The notes: generated by a model not told the origin, from the sequence alone. 64,000 nucleotides of DNA from Actinobaculum suis (GCF_900102025.1 NZ_FNAU01000004.1:94820-158819), one strand, 5' to 3'. Shown: positions 38,408-46,581, counted from the first letter of the stretch. A program made the numbers and translations.

Positions 38408-39295
38408 GTGTCTAATCCGGTTATGAGCAATAACCCGTATTTCAAGCCGGGTGCGTCAACGCCTAACCAGACGTATTACGGCGGGGGAACACGCACCGCT
38501 CAACAAAATCCCTATGTAGCAGCGGATCAATATCCGTACGCTGAAGCAAAACCACAGGATTCGGCGCAGGCCACGGCCCAAGCTTGGGCTATGCCGGCCA
38601 CCAGCCGTCCAGTTGCGGAAGCCATGACCTACGACGACGCTATGGTGAAGACCGCCATTCTCCTCGGTGTGGCAATCGTCTCCGGGGTGGCGACGGCGCT
38701 CTTCATTCCGCCGAATGTTGTTATCGGCGTAGCCGTGGTGGCTTCCATTGCCGCCTTTGTGGTGGGCATGATTACGGCTTTCCGGCCCATGGTTGGTCCG
38801 GCTATGGCAATCGCTTATTCCGCTTTGGAAGGTGTGGCGCTGGGCGGTATTACCGGTCTGATCGATCGGATCTACCCGGGCGTGGCATTCCAAGCGATCT
38901 TGGGCACGGCGATTGTTGTGGGAGTGGCCGTGTTCTTGCATATGTCCGGAAGGGTACGCACGTCTTCCAAGGGACGGCGCGTAGTTCTTACCGTGCTCGT
39001 TGCCTACATTATTTTTGGTCTGATCAACCTAGTTTTGATGCTCACGGGCCTTACCGGCTCTTTGCGGATGCTTTCCTTTGGCGGATTGAAGCTGGGACTG
39101 ATCTTGGGCGTGGTAATGATCGCCATCGGCGGTTACATGCTCATTGGGGATCTGGAAACCGCGAAGTATGCGGTAGCTAATCGTGCGCCGAAGCAGTTTG
39201 CGTGGACGGTTGGCTTGGGCATCGTAATGACGATCCTGTGGATCTACCTGGAGGTTCTCCGCCTAGCCGCGATTTTTGCTTCAGATGAGAGCTAG
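38408..39295 (+). CDS. Bax inhibitor-1/YccA family membrane protein
   Basis: 295-residue protein. A disordered Tyr/Asn/Gln-rich N-terminal region (1-70, with NPYF, NPYV and QYPY) is followed by seven transmembrane helices in the actinobacterial Bax1-I (BaxI_1) pattern. Conserved pieces are MTYDDAMVKTAILLG, AIAYSALEGVALGGIT and GDLETAKYAV with acidic residues. Some relatives are pH-sensitive Ca2+ leak channels; the role here is unknown. The start is GTG at 38408 with AAGGAG upstream. Downstream of its TAG the sequence gagctagcagta is echoed as gagaactaacagta. Confidence 0.9.
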   Translation: MSNPVMSNNPYFKPGASTPNQTYYGGGTRTAQQNPYVAADQYPYAEAKPQDSAQATAQAWAMPATSRPVAEAMTYDDAMVKTAILLGVAIVSGVATALFIPPNVVIGVAVVASIAAFVVGMITAFRPMVGPAMAIAYSALEGVALGGITGLIDRIYPGVAFQAILGTAIVVGVAVFLHMSGRVRTSSKGRRVVLTVLVAYIIFGLINLVLMLTGLTGSLRMLSFGGLKLGLILGVVMIAIGGYMLIGDLETAKYAVANRAPKQFAWTVGLGIVMTILWIYLEVLRLAAIFASDES

Positions 39296-39418
39296 CAGTA
39301 AGAGAACTAACAGTAATGGTGGCGATAGGAGCCACCAGCGCAAGTAGCGAAGTTTCCACACGGAGCTTCCATGCGGAGCAATGCGAATAGCACAGCCTCC
39401 ATAGCTAGGCAATACGAT

Positions 39419-39466
39419 AAGGGTGGGTGCGAACCACGAGGAAATCCTCGGTTCGCACCCACCCTT
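39419..39466. terminator. Bidirectional terminator between Bax1-I gene and FKBP gene
   Basis: aagggtgggtgcgaacc (39419-39435) is perfectly complementary to ggttcgcacccaccctt (39450-39466), 17 bp, with an inner gagg/cctc extension. It is flanked by ttagcttt on the right and by atcgtattg (reading leftward), between two convergent genes. Confidence 0.9.
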
Positions 39467-39543
39467 TAGCTTTGTGCATAACTACGCGAGCAAGCACTGT
39501 TTGTAACGCGGGCAAGCGCTGGCCAGATTGGCGCGCGCTCGCG

Positions 39544-39951
39544 CTAGAACTGCTTGCGAATATCGACCACGAAGACGAGCACGTCATCTCCACCAATCCC
39601 GGCCTGCGGGATGCCACGGCGGCCATAGCCGAGCGCGGGCGGGATGGCGAGCAGGAGCCGCGATCCTACGTTTTTCCCCACGATGCCCCGGTCCCAGCCG
39701 GCAATAACTTGGCCCACGCCAATCCCAAAGGTGGCGGGAGTGCCGCGATCATAAGAAGAATCGAAAAGCTTGCCGCCCCAGATCACACCGTGGTAGTCAC
39801 ATTCGATTTGCGAGCCGGCGCGAACCATCGGGCCGTCTCCTTCCACCAGGGTTTTCACTACCAAACCCTGCGGGGCTTCGCCTTCCGGCCATTCGAAATC
39901 TGGTCGGTCTCCGAAACCTCCAGAAACCTGCGGCATTGCGGATTCTGCCAT
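39544..39951 (-). CDS. FKBP-type peptidyl-prolyl cis-trans isomerase
   Basis: 135-residue cytoplasmic isomerase. The FKBP fold covers about 30-135: VVKTLVEGDGPMVRAGSQIECDYHGVIW (key GDGP and VxxDYHG), FDSSYDRGTPATFGIGVGQVIAGWD and LLLAIPPALGYG are classic. The N-terminus carries PDFEWPEGEAPQ, seen in actinobacterial homologues. The ATG at 39951 has AAAGGA upstream. It is the last gene of the leftward greA-msrA-FKBP series, although 142 bases with stop-bearing repeats separate it from msrA. Confidence 0.93.
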   Translation of the reverse strand: MAESAMPQVSGGFGDRPDFEWPEGEAPQGLVVKTLVEGDGPMVRAGSQIECDYHGVIWGGKLFDSSYDRGTPATFGIGVGQVIAGWDRGIVGKNVGSRLLLAIPPALGYGRRGIPQAGIGGDDVLVFVVDIRKQF

Positions 39952-39984
39952 GTTTTGTCCTTTCGTATATAGCGCGCCTAGCAA

Positions 39985-40110
39985 GAAAACTAGCCGGCCT
40001 GTGTTTAACACCCAGCAGGAGACTAGCCGGCGTGCGTATCGCGTGCAGAGCAAACGGCCGGCCTGCAGAGATACTACCGCGCGCGGCCAGCAGCTAGTTA
40101 CCGGCCGCCA
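39985..40110. repeat. Degenerate stop-bearing repeats after msrA
   Basis: Related blocks actagccggcctg (39989), actagccggcgtg (40022) and ctagttaccggccgc (40093) lie between msrA and the FKBP gene. The last contains the msrA stop codon (minus strand). This is the same pattern as other 3'-end copies in the window but more diverged. Confidence 0.5.
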
Positions 40111-40780
40111 GCGGGCCAGCTCCCGGGAGCGGGCAGGGTAGGCCCGTCCGGGCATGGCAACGGTATCCGTGCGGGACCTTAAAAAGATAGGCCTGGTGTT
40201 CTTCTTGAGCCAGATAGAACGGCCCGGCCTCGCTGGCTGACCGCAATTCGGTGGTGATTTCACCTTTGCCCGCGGCGGTGAGCACCTCTTGATACGCGTG
40301 CAACATAGAACTAGCCAGGGCGGCTTGCTCCGGCGTCGTCGTAAAAATCGCGGAACGGTACTGGGTTCCCACATCATTGCCCTGTCGGTTCGCGGTGGTC
40401 GGATCATGCGACTCGAAGAAAAGCTGCAACAGTTCGGCGAGCGGCAAAGAATCCTCGCTATAAACCACTCGCACGGTTTCCGCATGCCCGGTACGGCCGG
40501 TGCATACCTCCGCATAAGTGGGATTGGGCGTAAAACCGCCCATGAACCCCACCGCGGTGCTCACCGCGCCCGCTTTCCAATACAGTTCCTCAGCACTCCA
40601 GTAGCAACCCGAGGCCAAATAGATGAGGCCCTGCCCGGGCGCCGGCGCCGTGAGCGGGAGAGTACCCAAAACCGGATGGGGCGCCGGATGCGGGTTCACC
40701 GGTTCTGCCCGGCCCGGTAAAGCCTCGGCGGCATTACGGGGCATAGCGGAGAGGGCATCGAGGCTCGGAAAGTCGAACAT
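40094..40780 (-). CDS. msrA: Peptide methionine-S-sulfoxide reductase
   Basis: 228 residues; repairs oxidised methionine. The catalytic Cys is in LASGCYWSAEELYW (usual motif GCFWG, here GCYWS). GFMGGFTPNPTYAEVCTGRTGHAETVRV and DVGTQYRSAIF are diagnostic. The N-terminal extension (residues 1-50, FDFPSLDALSAMP) matches the long MsrA form. C-terminal Cys residues (GYRCHARTGLPCPLP) are probably the resolving cysteines that pass electrons to a thioredoxin- or mycothiol-based reductant. Two bases separate it from greA upstream. Confidence 0.95.
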   Translation of the reverse strand: MFDFPSLDALSAMPRNAAEALPGRAEPVNPHPAPHPVLGTLPLTAPAPGQGLIYLASGCYWSAEELYWKAGAVSTAVGFMGGFTPNPTYAEVCTGRTGHAETVRVVYSEDSLPLAELLQLFFESHDPTTANRQGNDVGTQYRSAIFTTTPEQAALASSMLHAYQEVLTAAGKGEITTELRSASEAGPFYLAQEEHQAYLFKVPHGYRCHARTGLPCPLPGAGPLAAGN

Positions 40781-40782
40781 GT

Positions 40783-41271
40783 TTAGCCTTCGTAGGGTTG
40801 GATTTTCAGGATTTCTACCGTGACCGCACGCCCGCGCCGGTTGCGGAACGTGGCGCTTTGCCCTTCTTTGAGACCCAAAATCGCTTGTCCCAAGGGCGCG
40901 GTTTCCGGGTACACCTCAATATCTACCAGGTCGGAAGCTTCCCGCGAACCGAGGAGGAAGGTTTCTTCCACCCCACCAATCTTCGCGGTTACCACACACC
41001 CGGAGGCGACGACGTCGCCCGTGGGCGGTTCAGATACTTGGGCGGTATCCAGCAGTTGTTGGAGCTCTTGGATCCGGCCTTCCAGTTTGCCCTGCTCTTC
41101 GCGGGCTGCCTGGTAGGCGCCGTTTTCAGACAGATCACCTTCGGCGCGGGCCACTTCGATCTTCTTGGTAATGTCCGCGCGCCGGGTAGTCATCATCTCT
41201 TCCAGTTCGGCCTTGAGATGATCGTATGTGGCAGGCGAAAGCCAAGTGCCATTTTGTTGTTCTTGTGCCAT
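40783..41271 (-). CDS. greA: Transcription elongation factor GreA
   Basis: 162-residue factor that stimulates transcript cleavage in backtracked RNA polymerase. An N-terminal antiparallel coiled coil (about 15-80) carries the acidic tip ARAEGDLSENGAYQAAREEQ (Asp/Glu of the LSENGAY region). The C-terminal FKBP-like domain has VASGCVVTAKIGG, SPLGQAI-type APLGQAILG and a closing VEILKI. The start AGGAAAA precedes ATG 41271. It is first in a co-directional set with msrA. A perfect TATAAT lies about 60 bases upstream. Confidence 0.95.
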   Translation of the reverse strand: MAQEQQNGTWLSPATYDHLKAELEEMMTTRRADITKKIEVARAEGDLSENGAYQAAREEQGKLEGRIQELQQLLDTAQVSEPPTGDVVASGCVVTAKIGGVEETFLLGSREASDLVDIEVYPETAPLGQAILGLKEGQSATFRNRRGRAVTVEILKIQPYEG

Positions 41272-41333
41272 ATTTTTCCTCTCGCGGCTCGCGCCGCAGT
41301 TTTCTGCCGCGGCTGGGGCCGCGGCAACGTCAG

Positions 41334-41339
41334 ATTATA
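41334..41339 (-). promoter_or_regulatory. -10 element of the probable greA promoter
   Basis: TATAAT on the minus strand, 63 bases upstream of the greA ATG; no convincing -35. The transcript would start near 41327. Confidence 0.5.
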
Positions 41340-41514
41340 TTGTGGGCGGAGCTGGTTACGCGCTTACGTTAGGCACGCCAGAAACGCACGGAATGTGCAC
41401 GGTTTTGCAACCGGAGGGCGAACTAAGAGAGGGCCGCGGCGGTAGCTCGAAAGTGCAGATTCACGGTGCAGATTCACAGTGTAAGCCTGTGCGGAGTGGC
41501 AAGCCTGTGCGAAG

Positions 41515-41549
41515 TGCGAAAAAGGCGTCCCGGGAAACCCGCTGACGCC
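41515..41549 (-). terminator. Minus-strand terminator upstream of greA
   Basis: On the minus strand ggcgtc (41544-41549) pairs with gacgcc (41524-41529), with an inner ggg/ccc, followed by TTTTTCGC. It lies upstream of the greA promoter, so it ends some other leftward transcript. Confidence 0.6.
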
Positions 41550-41592
41550 ACAGAGCTCTTTCATGCGAAAGCCGGCAAACGACCCTCACATA

Positions 41593-41622
41593 TAAAAATT
41601 CATGCCCGAACCGCGGGCATGA
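41593..41622 (-). terminator. Second minus-strand hairpin with T-tail upstream of greA
   Basis: tcatgcccg (41614-41622 on the minus strand) pairs with cgggcatga (41600-41608) around a five-base loop and is followed by ATTTTTATA. A minus-strand TAGAAT sits just upstream at 41633-41638. See the finding on a possible small RNA. Confidence 0.55.
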
Positions 41623-41696
41623 GCTCCCGTGCATTCTAACAGCGCCAGGAATCTTTAGCCAGGATTTGCAAAAATGTTGAGGTGCGGGAAGGGTAG

Positions 41697-41724
41697 TTGT
41701 TCTAGCAAGGAAAAGCCCTAGGAT
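41697..41724 (+). promoter_or_regulatory. Candidate promoter for mca
   Basis: TTGTTC (41697-41702), 16-bp spacer, TAGGAT (41719-41724). The start would be near 41732, leaving a 20-base leader with GGGGAGGGG before the ATG at 41752. Confidence 0.5.
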
Positions 41725-41751
41725 AGTCAACAGTTCAAATAGGGGAGGGGC

Positions 41752-42639
41752 ATGGCGGAAGAAAAACGGCTCATGTGTGTACATGCACACCCGGATGATG
41801 AATCGTCGAAGGGTGCGGCAACGATGGCGAAATACGCGCAAACAGGGCGTGTACGAGTTGTAACCATGACCGGTGGGGAGCGGGGAAGCGTCCTCAATCC
41901 GCACTTTGACCGGTCGATTCTTTCCCGGAAAACTATGGCGGAGTTGCGCCGCGAAGAAATGGCGCAGGCCGCCCGAGCATTGGGCATCGAGCAGGTTTTC
42001 CTCGGATTCGTGGATTCGGGTTTGCCGGCCGGCTACCCGCACGGGGATGTAGAACTGCCGGAAGGGTGTTTTGCAAATGCTAACGAGCGGGAAGTGCTGC
42101 GGGCTTTAGTAGCCCAGATTCGGGCTTTCCGCCCGCACGTGCTTACTACTTATGACGAAAACGGCGGGTACCCGCATCCCGATCACGAACGCACCCATGA
42201 GGCTTCGGTGAAAGCAGTGCGCGTAGCGGCCAGCCAAACCTGGCCGGATTTAGGAGAGCCGTGGGCGGTACAAAAGGTTTATTATGACGTCAGTTTTTCC
42301 GCGGAACGTATCCGGCGGATCCATAACGCTATGCTCGCGGCCGGTATGGAATCGCCTTTCGCGGAACGGCTTGCCGCGCTATCGCAACGCCAACCTTTGC
42401 ATGAGCCCACTACGCGGATCAATGTGGCCGCTTACTTCCCGCAGCGCGACGCCGCTTTGCGTGCCCATGCTTCGCAAATCGATCCGGAAGGTTTCTTCTT
42501 CGCCGCGCCGCGCGATATCGAAGCCCGCGTGTGGCCCTATGAGGAGTTCTACCTGGCATTTTCTCGGGTGGGGCAGCCAGCCGAAGGAAGCATTGAAACG
42601 GATCTATTTGCCAGAATCCCCGGATTAGCCGCCGAATAG
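41752..42639 (+). CDS. mca: Mycothiol S-conjugate amidase
   Basis: 295-residue zinc amidase of the LmbE/PIG-L fold that cleaves mycothiol conjugates in detoxification. The zinc-binding AHPDDE motif is near the N-terminus (CVHAHPDDESSKGAA). TMTGGERGS, YDENGGYPHPDHERTHEAS (third metal ligand His) and the C-terminal WPYEEFYLAFSRV are typical of Mca rather than of the deacetylase MshB, though the two are close. AGGGGAGGGG precedes the ATG. Divergent from greA, a common actinobacterial arrangement. It indicates the host makes mycothiol. Confidence 0.93.
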   Translation: MAEEKRLMCVHAHPDDESSKGAATMAKYAQTGRVRVVTMTGGERGSVLNPHFDRSILSRKTMAELRREEMAQAARALGIEQVFLGFVDSGLPAGYPHGDVELPEGCFANANEREVLRALVAQIRAFRPHVLTTYDENGGYPHPDHERTHEASVKAVRVAASQTWPDLGEPWAVQKVYYDVSFSAERIRRIHNAMLAAGMESPFAERLAALSQRQPLHEPTTRINVAAYFPQRDAALRAHASQIDPEGFFFAAPRDIEARVWPYEEFYLAFSRVGQPAEGSIETDLFARIPGLAAE

Positions 42640-42696
42640 GCGCCCCGCCGCCAGCGCCCTAGGTGGCTTCCGGGGTGCCGGGCGCGGGCCAGCCGC

Positions 42697-42819
42697 GGAA
42701 ACCGGGCCGCGGTGGGCCGCGTTGAGAACCGGGCGTTGCTTGCCGGCGTCGGAAACCGGGCCGCGGTGGGCCGCGTTGAGAACCGGGCGCTGCTTGCCGG
42801 CGTCGGAAACCGGGCCGCA
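42697..42819. repeat. 54-bp tandem repeat between mca and trhA
   Basis: Units start ggaaaccgggccgcggtggg at 42697 and 42751; a partial third starts at 42805. The two full copies differ at one position (gttgct versus gctgct). Confidence 0.92.
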
Positions 42820-42830
42820 CGCCGGCGCGC

Positions 42831-42870
42831 AGCCCTTACAGGACTACGAAAGCCCTTATAGGATTACGAA
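42831..42870. repeat. 20-bp duplication of the trhA 3' end
   Basis: agcccttacaggactacgaa (42831-42850) repeats agcccttataggattacgaa (42851-42870). The second is the end of trhA with its stop (TAA, 42856-42858 on the minus strand); the copy keeps a TAA at the same place. Confidence 0.9.
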
Positions 42871-43560
42871 GAAGACGGCGATGGTGTGCAAGGTGTAACC
42901 GATAACGGTACCCAGGTGGAAGAACTCGTGGAATCCCCAATACCGGGGGCACGGGTTGGGCCAGCGGAAAGCGTAGGCCATAGCGCCAATGGTGTAGGCG
43001 ATTCCGCCCAATAAAATGAGCCAGATTGTGGCCGTGCTCCCATTGCGCACCATTTCTGGGAAGAACCAGACGGCCACCCAGCCCAGTGCAATGTAAAGCG
43101 GTACATACACCCACCGCGGGGCGCTCGGCCAAAAGTGGGAGATGAGGATACCCAGAATTGCGCCAGCCCACACGATTGTCAAACAGAGGCGGGCATGGGC
43201 CGGGCTCATAAGCCCGATCGTTAGTGGCGTGTAGGTGCCGGCGATGAGCAAGAAAATATTGGAGTGGTCCATGCGGCGCAGTACGCGATGCACGCGAGGC
43301 GACCAATTCCCCAAATGGTATAGGGCTGAATGCCCGAAGAGGATCACGGCGCAGGCCATAAAAATCGCGCAGGCTACTTTTTGGCCTGCTCCATCGGCGA
43401 GGCAGATCTGCACAATACCGACGGCAATCGCCGCCGGGGCCATAATCGCGTGTTGCCACCCGCGCAGCTTCGGTTTCGGGAGGTTAGCGAGCTGTTTCTT
43501 GCGTTCGCGATATCGGGTGAGCGGTGCGGTGTGTTGCGATGGCCGGGTGTTGGTGTTCAT
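42856..43560 (-). CDS. trhA: Hemolysin III/TrhA family protein (PAQR fold)
   Basis: 234-residue seven-helix membrane protein. The PAQR metal-site residues are in ILFGHSALYHLGNWSP, RRMDHSNIFLLIAGTYTP and FHEFFHLGTVIGYTLH. Family members in other bacteria are linked to membrane fluidity or haemolysis; enzymatic function is uncertain. The N-terminal 35 residues are hydrophilic and basic. GAAAGGT precedes the ATG. Convergent with mca and divergent from uppS. Confidence 0.92.
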   Translation of the reverse strand: MNTNTRPSQHTAPLTRYRERKKQLANLPKPKLRGWQHAIMAPAAIAVGIVQICLADGAGQKVACAIFMACAVILFGHSALYHLGNWSPRVHRVLRRMDHSNIFLLIAGTYTPLTIGLMSPAHARLCLTIVWAGAILGILISHFWPSAPRWVYVPLYIALGWVAVWFFPEMVRNGSTATIWLILLGGIAYTIGAMAYAFRWPNPCPRYWGFHEFFHLGTVIGYTLHTIAVFFVIL

Positions 43561-43883
43561 ACCTTTCAGTCTAGAGCGCTCCGGCCTCCGGGCGGAAGAA
43601 AGGTGGGCATAGTTTCAAATCCAGCTCTTCGCCGTGTGCTTTGGGCGGAAGGCTGCTGCGCACTTGGGCGGGTGGGCCGCCGCGTGTTTCGTGGGTAGCC
43701 GCCGCGCACTTGGGCGGGTAAGCCGCCGCGCGGCAAAGTGTGGTGTTGGTGCACACGCCTGGACCGTGGCCCCACCGGGTGGAAACCTGGCCGATAATAG
43801 GGGAGTACCGGGCGGTTGGAAAAAGAAGACTGGGTGGCCGGAATGAAAAGACCGGTGGTCGGAAAGAGAAGCGGGAGCTTAGC

Positions 43884-44645
43884 GTGGGGCTAAAAAATTT
43901 TGCATATCGCCTCTATGACTGGAATTTGCGCCGGGAGCTTGCTGGTAAGGAGCTGCCGCGGCACGTGGCGATCATGTTGGATGGCAACCGCCGGTGGGCG
44001 AAGCAGATCGGTAAAGGCCCGACCTTTGGGCATGCGCGCGGGGCATCGAAGATCGGGGATTTTCTGGGTTGGTGCGATGCGGTCAATATTGAAGTGGTGA
44101 CCTTGTGGTTACTTTCCACCGACAATGTGCAACGCGACCCGGCCGAACTGGGCCCTTTGTTGAATATTATTGCGCGCACGGTAGAGGATTTGGCGGCGCA
44201 GCATCGCTGGTCTTTACAGATCGTGGGATCGGATAGTTTTATCCCGCAAGATATTGCTCAGCGTCTGCGCCGGGCGGAGGAGGCCAGTGAGAATAGCGGG
44301 CGTATGCGCGTGAATATCGCGGTTGGTTATGGTGGGCGGCAAGAGATTGTGGACGCCGTGCGCGCATATTTGCGGGGAGCGGCCCGTGCCGGGCACACGA
44401 TTGAGCAGGCTGCCGCCGATTTTGAACTGTCCGATATTACGAATCACCTGTACACGGCCGGCCAGCCTGACCCGGATCTTGTTATCCGCACTTCTGGGGA
44501 GCAACGTATGAGCGGTTTCCTACTGTGGCAGTCTGTGCACACGGAACTGTATTTTTGCGAAGCCTACTGGCCAGATTTTCGCCGCACCGATTTTTTGCGG
44601 GCCTTGCGTGACTACACGGAACGAGATCGGCGCCGCGGTAAATGA
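43884..44645 (+). CDS. uppS: Isoprenyl transferase (cis-prenyl/undecaprenyl diphosphate synthase type)
   Basis: 253-residue Z-type prenyltransferase that makes the polyprenyl carrier lipid for wall synthesis. Catalytic Asp is in HVAIMLDGNRRWAKQ (about residue 32). Other blocks are GHARGASKIGDFLGWC, LWLLSTDNV, VAVGYGGRQEIVDA-like NIAVGYGGRQEIVDA, and DLVIRTSGEQRMSGFLLWQ. The GTG at 43884, with GGGAG eight bases upstream, gives a family-typical start (GLKNFAYRLYDWNLRREL). A longer frame back to 43740 looks non-coding and is repeat-rich. Confidence 0.94.
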   Translation: MGLKNFAYRLYDWNLRRELAGKELPRHVAIMLDGNRRWAKQIGKGPTFGHARGASKIGDFLGWCDAVNIEVVTLWLLSTDNVQRDPAELGPLLNIIARTVEDLAAQHRWSLQIVGSDSFIPQDIAQRLRRAEEASENSGRMRVNIAVGYGGRQEIVDAVRAYLRGAARAGHTIEQAAADFELSDITNHLYTAGQPDPDLVIRTSGEQRMSGFLLWQSVHTELYFCEAYWPDFRRTDFLRALRDYTERDRRRGK

Positions 44646-44680
44646 CGACGCCGTACGCCGCGCTAAGCCGTACATTCGTG

Positions 44681-45850
44681 TTAAATGTAGGCGTCGGTTA
44701 CCGATTGGCTTACTTCTTCACGCGTGGGAAATACTCCGCGCGGTTTTTCGGTAGCCAGCTGGGCTGCCGTGGCCGCAAAAACTCCGACCGCATGAATATT
44801 CGAAAGAGAAACTTCGTCGAGGCGCTCGCGGACGCTTGCTCCCAGCAAAGACACTCGATCTAAAGCATCAATTAGGGCAGCTGTAAACTCCGCGTTGCCG
44901 CGAGTGCGGGAATCTTCCCAGTGAGAATCATCGGACTGCATCACTGTGGTAGGTGCGGGACCTGTGGCAGTGGACGGTGTGGCCACCGCCGTTGCGGTAG
45001 CTGCGGTGCCGTTGGCCACGGTGCGGTTGGCCACGGCGCGGTTGGCCATGGTGCGGTTGGCCACGGTGCCGTTGGTCAAGATTCCGTTAGTCGCGGTGTT
45101 ATTGGTTGTGTTGTTGTTGGAGCGAGTTTTGTTTTGGGTGCGGGGCAGGGGCCGGATGATTACGCCGCCTTGCGCGCGCGAGTAAATAATGCATTCGCCG
45201 TTATCAAGGGGGATGGCGACGATTGCCGGGCCGAAGCTGAACCAGTATTGGGCGAGTTTGTTGTACGTACGGGTGGAGGCGGAGATTCCGTACAATTGGC
45301 GCAGGTCCGCGGCAGAAACGCACACTACGTCTGCGGCGCGGATGAGTTTTTCGGCTTGCCGGCGCGCTTTGTCGAAGTTTGTGCGTACGCCTTTACTGAT
45401 TGCGGGTGAGTAGACGATTGTGGCAGATGAGCGGGCTGTGTCTACCCATTCCAGGGCGCGAGTAGCGGTCTCTTCGGTGTGCATTGCAGAGCCGCCGAGC
45501 ACGAGTACTTGTGGGTCAAAGAGGGAAAGGTCGAGCCGCCGGGCTCCTTCTTTTGGAGCTTCGGGCAAGGTGAGAGCGGGTAGGCCGGATTCGCGCGCTA
45601 TTTCCGGGGTGAAGCGCGGCGTGGGCGCAGTGCGTTCCCGTTTGGGCCGCAAATACAGTTCCAGCCCGACTGCATCTGCTTGGGCGCGTAGGAGTTTACC
45701 GGCCTCGTCATTGCCGAGGTCGGTTACGAAACGCACGCTCCGGCCAAAAGTGGCGAGCCCGAGGGATACCCCGAACATGGCGCCATGTGCTTGGGGCTGC
45801 TCGTTAGGAAGGCCGTCCACGTAGACGGCGCCGAGTACAAGACAACTCAT
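44681..45850 (-). CDS. PfkB-like sugar-kinase-fold protein, catalytic motif not conserved
   Basis: 389-residue protein with a ribokinase-type N-terminal half: VLGAVYVDGLPN, HGAMFGVSLGLATFG, TDLGNDEAGKLLRAQADAVGLE. In active PfkB kinases the second signature holds DTxGAGD with the catalytic Asp; here the matching place reads SRTRGNAEFTAALIDAL, so the GAGD anion hole and base appear lost. Just before it sits a low-complexity insert (about residues 245-300, Asn/Thr/Ala) containing five 15-bp repeats. It may be a non-catalytic relative or a decaying gene. Its ATG overlaps the xseB stop (ATGA), so it is translated with xseA-xseB. Confidence 0.78.
   Translation of the reverse strand: MSCLVLGAVYVDGLPNEQPQAHGAMFGVSLGLATFGRSVRFVTDLGNDEAGKLLRAQADAVGLELYLRPKRERTAPTPRFTPEIARESGLPALTLPEAPKEGARRLDLSLFDPQVLVLGGSAMHTEETATRALEWVDTARSSATIVYSPAISKGVRTNFDKARRQAEKLIRAADVVCVSAADLRQLYGISASTRTYNKLAQYWFSFGPAIVAIPLDNGECIIYSRAQGGVIIRPLPRTQNKTRSNNNTTNNTATNGILTNGTVANRTMANRAVANRTVANGTAATATAVATPSTATGPAPTTVMQSDDSHWEDSRTRGNAEFTAALIDALDRVSLLGASVRERLDEVSLSNIHAVGVFAATAAQLATEKPRGVFPTREEVSQSVTDAYI
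45006..45080 (-). repeat. In-frame 15-bp minisatellite in the PfkB-like gene
   Basis: Five units of 15 bp around gtgcggttggccacg (45006, 45021, 45036, 45051, 45066) encode VANRT, MANRA, VANGT-type pentapeptides on the minus strand. Confidence 0.88.
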
Positions 45851-46581
45851 TCGAAATCCTCGGGGTGGCGAACTAATGGCTGGGAATCAAATTCCGCCGG
45901 GTCATCACTGAACTCGTCGGGATCGAAATCGTCATCTTCGGTATCAGCCGCGTCCGAAGAAGAAAGCGTATCTGGCGCGGTTTGCGCAGCAAGCGTGGCC
46001 GAGGCTGTCGCGGTGGCCTGGCTGGCCCGAGCGGCTGCTAATTCTTCCGGGGTGAGTTGGACGGCAGGTACATCGGCGGCGCTAATACCATCCACCGCAG
46101 CCTGAATAGCGTTCACCCGCTCGGTACGAGAACCCGTAGTGGCACCAGGGATGGGCGTAACATCAGGATTTGCGGACTGCGCGGCACCGCCCGGCGCAAC
46201 AGGAGCATTGCCGGGTACAGGAGCGGCCGGCGTAGCAGGCCGGTTCGGCGCGGCAGAACTGCTACTTTGTGCAGGTGTAGCAGAACTGTTCGGCGCAGAA
46301 GCATTTCCGGGCACTGCATCGTTTGGCTTTGCGGTTTCGGTTTGTGGGGGCAGGCCTTGTTCGGCGCGGCGAATACGTTCGGTAGCGCCGTCGAGCCACT
46401 GCTGGCACCGTTCGGCCAGGGCTTCGCCCACTTCCCACAGGCGTAAGGATTCTTCCAAAGGAATGGATCCTTGTTCGAGCCGGGAAACGATCTCTACTAG
46501 TTTGCCGCGTGCTTCTTCGTAGCTCATACGCGAAATATCAGCAGCACTGATTCCGCGCGCGGGCATTTCGGAAGTAGCCAC
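45847..46581 (-). CDS. xseB: Exodeoxyribonuclease VII small subunit with a long disordered tail
   Basis: The XseB domain is at about residues 18-78: MSYEEARGKLVEIVSRLEQGSIPLEESLRLWEVGEAL (key SYEEA...LE.GSIPLEESL), the helical pair that caps the large subunit. Standard XseB is about 70-85 residues; this one has 244 because of an Ala/Pro/Ser-rich tail followed by an acidic terminus (DDDFDPDEFSDDP). The start is GTG at 46581, overlapping the xseA stop by one base (TAGTG). Identification of the core domain is secure; the tail's role is unknown. Confidence 0.9.
   Translation of the reverse strand: MATSEMPARGISAADISRMSYEEARGKLVEIVSRLEQGSIPLEESLRLWEVGEALAERCQQWLDGATERIRRAEQGLPPQTETAKPNDAVPGNASAPNSSATPAQSSSSAAPNRPATPAAPVPGNAPVAPGGAAQSANPDVTPIPGATTGSRTERVNAIQAAVDGISAADVPAVQLTPEELAAARASQATATASATLAAQTAPDTLSSSDAADTEDDDFDPDEFSDDPAEFDSQPLVRHPEDFE

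Noticed and set aside
41364..41564. Minus-strand 66-codon frame upstream of greA
   Set aside because: Runs through a terminator hairpin and its T-tail; the duplicated sequence inside is DNA repeat, not protein-like.
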